64,000 nucleotides of DNA, taken from NCBI RefSeq assembly GCF_033115175.1, contig NC_084835.1, positions 90,331,948 through 90,395,947 on the forward strand. Reading direction: 5' to 3'. The notes under the pieces were generated by a model. The model saw only the letters and a program-made list of their open reading frames with translations. It ran no database searches and had not been told where the DNA came from. Source of the stretch: Lepus europaeus. Taxonomy: Eukaryota > Chordata > Mammalia > Lagomorpha > Leporidae. The position numbers and the translations under genes are program-made. Positions 57,796-64,000 of the stretch are shown in pieces (position 1 is the stretch's first letter; every line of letters begins with the position of its first letter).

Positions 57796-58009
57796 TCAAT
57801 TACATGACCATTAAAATCATCCATGGAGGGAGTGTTTATACCTCAAAAATCAGCAAATCAAGTGTTTCCTCCCTTCCATTTTTAAGAGTTAGCTGTTGAA
57901 TATTTACCACCATATCACTGGCAATACCCCTGAGAAAAGATGTTTGCAACATCAGTTGACATTCATAAGACTTAATGAAAATCTGATTATTTTAGTTCTA
58001 ACAGTATGG
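57796..58009. other. Unique spacer
   Basis: Nothing recognised. Confidence 0.4.
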
Positions 58010-58740
58010 CTTTTGCCATTGACTGAAGGCTTCTGTCCCTACAAAGTTCACATGTTGAAATCTCTTTTTTTTTAAGATTTATTTTATTTATTTGAAAGAG
58101 TTACAGAGAGGCAGAGAGAGAGAGAGGTTTTCCATCCGCTGGTTCACTCCTCAGATGGCTGCAACGTCCAGAGCTGCACTGAACTATGCTGATCCGAAGG
58201 CAGGAGCTAGGAGCTTCTTCCCGATCTCTCACATGGGTGCAGGGGCCCAAGGACTTGGGCCAACTTCTACTGCATTCCCAGGCCATAGCAGAGAGCTGGA
58301 TCAGAGGAGGAGCAGCCAGGACTAGAACCAGTGCCCATATGGTATGGCAACGCTTCAGGCCAGGGTTTTAACTCGCCGTGCCACAGTGCCAGCCCCTATA
58401 TGTTGAAATCTTAACCCTAAGTGTAATGGTATGAGGAGGTGATGCATTTGGGAAGTGATTATATCATCTGATTAGAGCTCACATGAATAGGGTCTTTTTT
58501 TAATTAAAAAAAAAAAAAAAGCCCCAGTGCCCAGAGAGTTTCCTTGTCCCTTCCTCCATGTGAGGACATAGAATATAGCTGTTCACACACCATGAAGTGA
58601 GCCCTCACCAGACACTGAATCTGCTGGTACTTTGTTGATAAATGTACAGATCCCAAAATTGTGAGAAATAAATTTCTGATGTGTAAAAACCCACCCAATC
58701 TGCACCATTCTGTGAAAGCAGGCCAAGCAGGGTGGAATTC
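58010..58740 (+). mobile_element. MaLR-type LTR split by a CSINE
   Basis: The left part has 'ccattgactgaaggcttctg' and 'acatgttgaaatct'. The right part resumes with 'tatgttgaaatcttaaccct', 'atgaggaggtgatgcatttg', 'cctccatgtgaggacataga', 'gccctcaccagacactgaat' and 'gagaaataaatttctgatgt'. This is the MaLR LTR order. An A15 run has grown inside it at 58506-58520. The CSINE at 58064-58398 explains the gap. Confidence 0.8.
58052..58411 (-). mobile_element. CSINE in the LTR, reverse, 12-bp duplication
   Basis: ATGTTGAAATCT flanks the element at 58052-58063 and 58400-58411. Plus-strand view: reversed tail 'ttaagatttattttatttat', 'ccatccgctggttcactcct', 'gggtgcaggggcccaaggac' and the head end 'cgtgccacagtgccagcccc'. 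Confidence 0.95.
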
Positions 58741-59299
58741 TAGAATGTACTTATTTTATTCATGAATCAAGTGATAGTTACGGCAGGAAAGGACCTCCCA
58801 CTGGAAACCAGATCTCTGCACTTATATGAAGAATTGATTAGCAGTTGAATATGTGTTACACAGAGCAGAAATGATTAACTGCAGATTTTTTAAAATTAAA
58901 AAGTGTTAAGAAATAAAATCCTCTGGAGGAAGACTAAATTATCTGTGAAACACTCACTGACACTCATCAGTGTTAAGATTAGACATGCAATTCTTTGCAT
59001 CTAACTTTGTAGCGCCTCCCCACTCTGGTCAGCAGCTTCTTTACCCTTGACACTGGCTTTGATTATGTAACTTGATTTGGCCAAGGAGTTGCTAACAAAC
59101 ACAAAGAAAAACATGGCCATAAAATGTGTGTGTGGATGGGCCAGTTTCCCCGTGCTAGTCACAGGAGGTAAGAAGGATAGAGCCAAGTCAGTTGGGCCTT
59201 TTCTAGATCAGCCAACATCAGTCTGATCCACTAGTATGTGAGATTTAAGAGAAAAAAGATTCTACAACACTAAGATTTTGTAGTTTTTAAAATACACAT
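58741..59299. other. Mostly unique DNA
   Basis: Nothing firm. Words at 59010-59110 ('ttatgtaacttgatttggcc') hint at a decayed LTR but cannot be supported. Confidence 0.4.
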
Positions 59300-59612
59300 T
59301 AATTTTTTTAAATTTTCTTCATTTGAGAAACAGAGTAAGAGTGATAGAGAGGCAGAGGCAGAGGCAGAGAGCTAGATCTTCCATCCACTAGCTTACTTCC
59401 AAAAGACCTGGCAACAGCCAGTACTGGACCAAGGGGAAGTTAGATGCTCAGAACTCAATCCACATCTCCCACAAGGGCAGCAGAGACCCAAGTACTTGAG
59501 ACTTTATCTGCTGCCTCTTGGAGTACACAGCAGCAGTAATCTAAAATCAGGAGTGAAGCTTACACTCAAGCCCAGCCACTGTGGTATGGTTTGTAGACAT
59601 CCCAAGCAGTAT
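59300..59612 (-). mobile_element. CSINE, old copy, reverse
   Basis: On the plus strand a short AGGC-rich repeat ('gaggcagaggcagaggcaga') replaces the usual GA run. It is followed by 'gatcttccatccactagctt', 'catctcccacaagggcagca' and 'tctgctgcctcttggagta'. The head is degraded. Confidence 0.8.
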
Positions 59613-59879
59613 TTAATCATTGCTTCAAATGACTATCCTGGATTTTGAAGTTGTTTTTATTGCAACAATTGACTAATATTCCTGTGACTCAACCATGCAT
59701 TTTGACATAAATTTAAAAATACAGGTTTGAAGGTATAGATCCGGCCTGGGTTAGGTCATCTGAAGGATTCAAAAATGAGAAGAAATTCAAAATTATGAAG
59801 AAAGTTGAGTAATCAAGGAGACTTTCTGACCAGTTTTAATGCTAAAACTCTATTATTCCTACCTAAAGTAATAATGGTA
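59613..59879. other. Unique spacer
   Basis: Nothing recognised. Confidence 0.4.
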
Positions 59880-60235
59880 AATGGTTTCACTTTTTTTTTT
59901 TTTTTTTTTTTTTTTGGACAGGCAGAGTGGACAGTGAGAGAAAGAGAGACAGAGAGAAAGGTCTTCCTTTTCTGTTGGTTCACCCCACAACAGCCGCTGC
60001 AGCCGGCGCGCTGATCTGAAGCCAGGTGCCTCTCCTGGTCTCCCATGCAGGTGCAGGGCCCAAGCACTTGAGCCATCCTCCACGGCACTCCCAGGCCACA
60101 GCAGAGAGCCGGACTGGAAGAGGAGCAACAGGGACAGAATCCGGCACCCCAACCGGGACTAGAACCCCATGTGCCAGCGCCACAGGCGGAGGATTAGCCT
60201 ATTGAGCCACGGCACCAGCCAATGGTTTCACTTTT
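59880..60235 (-). mobile_element. Young CSINE, reverse, perfect 15-bp duplication
   Basis: AATGGTTTCACTTTT flanks the element at 59880-59894 and 60221-60235. The reversed tail is a T25 run (59891-59915). The rest reads 'ggacaggcagagtggacagt', 'aaccgggactagaacccc' and ends 'gagccacggcaccagcc'. The pure tail and the CpGs near 60006-60013 mark a young copy. Confidence 0.95.
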
Positions 60236-60244
60236 GCTTAATGC

Positions 60245-60475
60245 TTTCACCTTCATAGTTATTTCTAATAAAAATTATATTATTTTATTCTCAAACAACC
60301 TGTCAAGGATGTGAAATAAAATTATTCTGACTCAACAGAGAAGCCAGAGGACAGAGAATACATGTTTCCTGAGTGACATTCTGCACCAAAGTAAGGCAAG
60401 AAACAAGACCAGGTCCCCCCTCAGACTTCTCTTCCTATGCTCTTGCTATCAAAGCCACAAACTAACCAACAGAGC
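60245..60475 (-). mobile_element. MIR SINE remnant, reverse
   Basis: 'ttctcaaacaacctgtcaag', 'actcaacagagaagccagag' and 'aaacaagaccaggtcccc' follow reversed MIR order, ending near 'ctatgctcttgctatc'. Divergence is high. Confidence 0.55.
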
Positions 60476-60610
60476 TTTACAATGGAAAGTGGAATGGAGA
60501 GAAGATGTCACTGTCCTTTTCAAATATTCTAGGAATGTTTATTGCCTTATTTAGAAATTTAGAAATTCTGTTATCCAACTATTCTGTCAATTCAGGCATT
60601 AGAGGGTACT
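60476..60610. other. Unique spacer
   Basis: Nothing recognised. Confidence 0.4.
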
Positions 60611-60893
60611 GATTTAAAAAAAAATTATTTAATTGAAAAGCAGAGTTAGAGAGAAAGAGTGGGAGAGAGAAAGAGAATCCTCCCATTGCTGGTTCACTCC
60701 TCAGATGGCCACAGCAGCCACGGCTGGCAAGGCTAGTCAATCTCTAACATAGGTTCAGAGGCCTAACCTCTTGGGTTATCCTTTGTTACTTTCTTAGGCA
60801 TATTAGTGGGGAGCTGGATCAAAAGTGCAGCAGCTGGGACTCCCATCCCATATAGGATGATGCCTGCTAAGCCACAATGCCCACAAGAGGGTG
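60611..60893 (-). mobile_element. CSINE, old copy, reverse
   Basis: Plus-strand view: an A-run, 'ttgaaaagcagagttagaga', 'ttgctggttcactcctcaga', 'gtggggagctggatcaaaag' and the head end 'taagccacaatgcccac'. Confidence 0.86.
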
Positions 60894-61242
60894 GTCCAAT
60901 AGTCTCAGTGCTTCAGAGACAAATCTTGAAACTTTCCATGTCAATGAAACTTATGTATTTCCTTCTCCATGGTCTGACTGACATTCCTCCTGGGCAGAAT
61001 TTTCACCGAAATTGAAGTCCAAGGAAGTCATTAAATGGATGTAGTAGTGGGCAAAACTGATGGGTAACTGTGAGGCACAACCCAGCCTGGTTGCATCTCT
61101 ATCATCAATATTCCCAGTTTGACTCCCACCAAAGTTTCGTTGTCCCATCTTTCTCACCAAGTCCTCAGACCAACTGATTTCTTCTGGGAAAAATGCATAA
61201 AGTAATATTTGACTTCTTATCCATTATCAAGATGCAGAAACA
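60894..61242. other. Unique spacer
   Basis: Nothing recognised; opposing short frames near 60950-61160 look random. Confidence 0.45.
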
Positions 61243-61630
61243 GGGGCAGCATTGTGGCATAGAAGGTAAGCCACAGCCTGTGGTACCAACATCCCATCTG
61301 GGTACCTACTCATGCCACTGCTCCATTTCCAATCCAGCTTCATGCTAATGCACATGGCAAAACTGCACATGATGGCCCAAGTGCATTGACCTCTGCCACT
61401 CATGTAAGAGACCCAGAAGAAGCTCCTGACTCCTGGCTTCAACCTGGCCCAGTTCTGGCTTTTGTGGCCATTGGGGAGTAAACCAGAGGATGGAAGGTTG
61501 GAAGATTGCTCTCTTGTTTTCTCTCCCTCTGTGTGTGTGTATGTGTGTATGTGTGTGTATTTTTCCTTCTCTCTCTGTAACTCTGCCCTTCAAATAAAGT
61601 TTAAATGAAGAAATCTTAAAAAAAAAAAGA
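61243..61630 (+). mobile_element. CSINE, full length, with GT expansion
   Basis: GGGGCAGCATTGTGGCATAG begins it. It has 'ccaacatcccatctgggtac', 'gatggcccaagtgcattgac', 'ggcttcaacctggcccagtt', a GT tract at 61532-61558 in place of part of the CT region, and the tail 'gcccttcaaataaagttta' plus A-run. Confidence 0.9.
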
Positions 61631-61931
61631 AGGTTTAGAGATAAGGCTACAAAGTGACAATCTTGAACCTAACAGTAGAAGGAAATTTTAGGGGTTTGGA
61701 GAGAGAAAGTAGGTCCATTTGGTTTCATCAAGTCTTCTGAAACTGGGAAGTCTTAAAGGGACACTGCTATCCCTCTTCACTGAACAGAAGAAAAAGCCAT
61801 GTAGGAATATTAAAGCAGATCAATTTATTATATGATGATGGCTTTTCCCAATTCTGTATTTAAAGTGAGTTTCAAGTACCACATTCACAAATTTTGCTAT
61901 TATACTATATACTATTACATACTTAAAATAC
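61631..61931. other. Unique spacer
   Basis: Nothing recognised. Confidence 0.4.
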
Positions 61932-62310
61932 TTTTTAAAGATTTATTTATTTATTTATTTGAAAGTCAGAGTTATACAGAGAGAGAAGGAGAGGCAGAGA
62001 GAGAAAAAGAGAGATAGAGAGAGAGGGAGAGAGAGAGAGAGAGAGAGATCTTCCTTCCACTGGTTCACTTCCCAGTTGGCCACAACAACCAGAACTGCAC
62101 CTATCTGAAGCCAGGAGCTTCTCCCTGGTCTCCTGCACAGGTGCAGGAGCCCAAGGATTTGGGCCATCTTCTACTGCTTTCCCAGGCCATATCAAAGAGC
62201 TGGATAGGAAGTGAAGCAGCCAGGACTCAAATCAGTGCCCATATGGGATGCCGGCACTTCAGGTTGTAGCTTACCAGCTACGCCACAGTGCCAGTTCCTT
62301 AAAATATTTT
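61922..62310 (-). mobile_element. CSINE, reverse, with near-perfect duplication
   Basis: CTTAAAATACTTTT at 61922-61935 and CTTAAAATATTTT at 62298-62310 flank it. The plus strand shows the reversed tail (AAAGATTTATTTATTTATTT), a long GA run at 61977-62048, 'gtgcaggagcccaaggattt' and 'gggatgccggcacttcaggt' before the head. Confidence 0.92.
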
Positions 62311-62424
62311 AAAAACTCACACTCTCCACATAATTTTTAAATGGAAACATTAAAAGGACTATTTATCAATGGGTTGAATAAACCTTTTTCTAAAACATTG
62401 ACACACAGCTGTTGATATTTAAAA
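62311..62424. other. AT-rich spacer
   Basis: Nothing recognised. Confidence 0.4.
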
Positions 62425-63290
62425 TGCCCATTTATTAAAAGTTACAATGAGGTTTCACTTTAACCAAGTTAGAATGGCTCTCATGCAGAAATCAAAAAAA
62501 TAATGAATTCTGGCAAGGATGTATGGAAAAAGGTACCCTGCCCTATGGTTGGTGGGAATGTAAACCAGTGCAGTCATTATAGAAGACAGTGTGAAGATTC
62601 CTCAGAAACCTGAAAATAGATCTACTATATGACCCAGCCATTCTATTCCTGGGAATTTACCCAAATGAAATCACATCAGCATATGAGAGAGTTATCTTTT
62701 CCCTATGTTCACTGAAGCTCAATTCACAATAACTAAGATGTGGAATCAACCTAGATGTCCATCAACTGATGATTGGATAAAGAAAATGTGGTATATATAC
62801 ACTGTGAAATACTACTCAGCCATAAAAAAGAATGAAATCCTGTCTTTCACAGCAAAATAGATGCAACTGGAAACTGTTATACTTAGTGAAATAAGCCAGT
62901 CCCAAAAGACAAACCTCATGTTTTTTCCAATCTTTGGTAACAAATAGAGTAAAAAATGTAATGTCTCTGAGTGCCATTGACATTTTGAGATTTGATTATT
63001 GTTTACAATGCTTGTCTCTACTGTTGAGAGACAGTGTTTTTTTTTTTTTCTTCCTCTTTGTTGAATTCTTTATTTAGTGGAGGGTTAAGCTTATGATTAT
63101 AAAATAAATGGAAAGTATATACTGTAAAAATTAAAAGCAAAAGCAAGAAAGGAAGGAAGAGGGAGTGTGATAGTGTGGGTCAGAGGGAGGGTAGGATGGG
63201 AAGTGTCACTATACTACTAAATCTCTATATATGAAATACATAAAATTTTTTACCTTACATAAATAAAAAATTGAAAAAAAATAAAAGGCT
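62425..63290 (+). mobile_element. Rabbit-type L1, ORF2 C-terminus plus 3' UTR, 5'-truncated
   Basis: ORF2 words run in order: 'caatgaggtttcactttaac', 'ggttggtgggaatgtaaacc', 'gaagattcctcagaaacctg', 'tatgacccagccattctatt', 'tcaattcacaataactaaga', 'agtgaaataagccagtccca' (to about 62940). Frame breaks prevent translation of a full product. The 3' UTR follows with a T-run (63040-63053), a purine tract (63140-63205) and an A-rich end. The endonuclease domain and ORF1 are absent. Confidence 0.9.
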
Positions 63291-63667
63291 ACTTATGCAG
63301 TCCCTATAACCATCTGCTTCAACTACATATTCTACAATCTGCACACCACAGTGCTGAAAATACTGCTTTATAAAGTAAGTCCAAATATGTGAATATCACA
63401 AGCATCTTTGGATGTGGTACAAAAAAATAAAGAAATACAAGAACTTGGGCACTTCTGTTATGGGTTTTAAAAATATTTTTGAATAAACTAAAGGCAACAT
63501 GCTATATTTTAATGTTTATATTTGCAGTTTTGGTGAGGAAAAATAATAAAAGTCTCTTATTATACCTTCTTTCCCTATCTCTCTTATGTATCTCAACAAC
63601 ATCATATGATGATTTTTGCCCCACCAACATTCATGTGTCCTGAGCTCCTTTCATACAACCAGTCTCT
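63291..63667. other. Unique DNA
   Basis: Nothing recognised. Confidence 0.45.
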
Positions 63668-63860
63668 ACTCAGTATTCACTATGGGCCAGATGTTATTCT
63701 CAGTGCAAAAAATCCATAGGGAAGGGGCTGGTCATGCAAAGTACATTAGCTTGCACAAGGTGGAAAAGTAGAAATGATAAATTAAATAAATATGTTATTA
63801 TCATTATGAAGGAGCAGATCAGGGTGGGATGGAGTAAAGCAGGTTAGGATGAGAACCTAT
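63668..63860 (+). mobile_element. Possible ancient mammalian repeat
   Basis: 'ctcagtattcactatgggcc' then 'agatgttattctcagtgcaa' resembles 'tattgagcacctactatgtgccagatactgttctaagc', as at 3715 and 51510. Confidence 0.35.
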
Positions 63861-63879
63861 TTCCACCAAATGAAACCCA

Positions 63880-64000
63880 GAAATTCACGACATGTGCACA
63901 AAGAACTTCATTTCAAAACTTTTTAATAGTCCAAGAACTTGGAAAAGACCTAAGTGGTCATCAGTAGTGAATAGCTTAGCCATTTCTTGTATAACCATAT
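63880..64000 (+). mobile_element. Old L1 ORF2 fragment running off the window
   Basis: 'aatagtccaagaacttggaa', 'aagacctaagtggtcatcag' and 'ttgtataaccata' resemble ORF2's 'aatagccaaaaacttggaaacaacccaaatgtccatcaac...tggtatatccata'. The window ends inside it. Confidence 0.5.

Noticed and set aside
1..64000. A novel multi-gene system such as a defence island, biosynthetic cluster or phage
   Set aside because: The window is mammalian repeat-rich DNA with one retrocopied gene; nothing supports an operon-like or multi-gene system.

Overview
The window looks like AT-rich nuclear DNA from a lagomorph, most likely European rabbit. The main evidence is about 31 copies of the rabbit/lagomorph C-repeat SINE (CSINE): a tRNA-like head with recognisable A and B boxes, a body, a CT-rich stretch and an A-rich or (AAATA)n tail. 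A 5'-truncated rabbit-type L1 end at 62425-63290 and a matching L1 3' UTR at 23690-24110 agree with this. There are no operons, bacterial or phage genes, CRISPR arrays, rRNA genes or free-standing tRNA genes. I see no convincing multi-exon protein-coding gene; the window reads as intergenic or deep-intronic DNA.

The only recognisable protein-coding sequence is an intronless retrocopy of the translation initiation factor EIF1 (40751-41415). It keeps an uninterrupted 113-codon frame, UTR sequence, an AATAAA signal, a short A tail and a 16-bp target-site duplication with one mismatch. It differs from human eIF1, as I recall it, at two residues (T43S, I100T).

Layout: 1-8.5 kb has several CSINEs, an ancient repeat and a MIR. 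8.5-14.6 kb is SINE-free. 14.6-19.8 kb has CSINEs, including a young copy with a perfect 13-bp duplication (16510-16900), and a MaLR-type LTR. 19.8-23.4 kb is plain. 23.5-27.2 kb is layered repeat: MIR, L1 3' UTR, an old L1 split by a CSINE that is itself split by a younger CSINE, an LTR and an inverted L1 3' UTR. 27.2-31.4 kb is mostly unique, with a CpG knot, a consensus-matching CTCF motif, a purine tract and a 16-bp palindrome. 31.4-35.2 kb has CSINEs. 35.2-43.5 kb has no CSINE but holds L2 remnants, the EIF1 retrocopy and MER5 DNA transposons. 43.5-46.1 kb is a dense cluster of six CSINEs. 46.1-53.9 kb has no CSINE. 53.9-64 kb is crowded again with LTRs, CSINEs and LINEs.

Most open frames in the window are of lengths expected by chance or run through SINEs, so they are not reported as genes. 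Repeat classes are assigned by recalled consensus, not by a database search; boundaries of old repeats are approximate (tens of bases).
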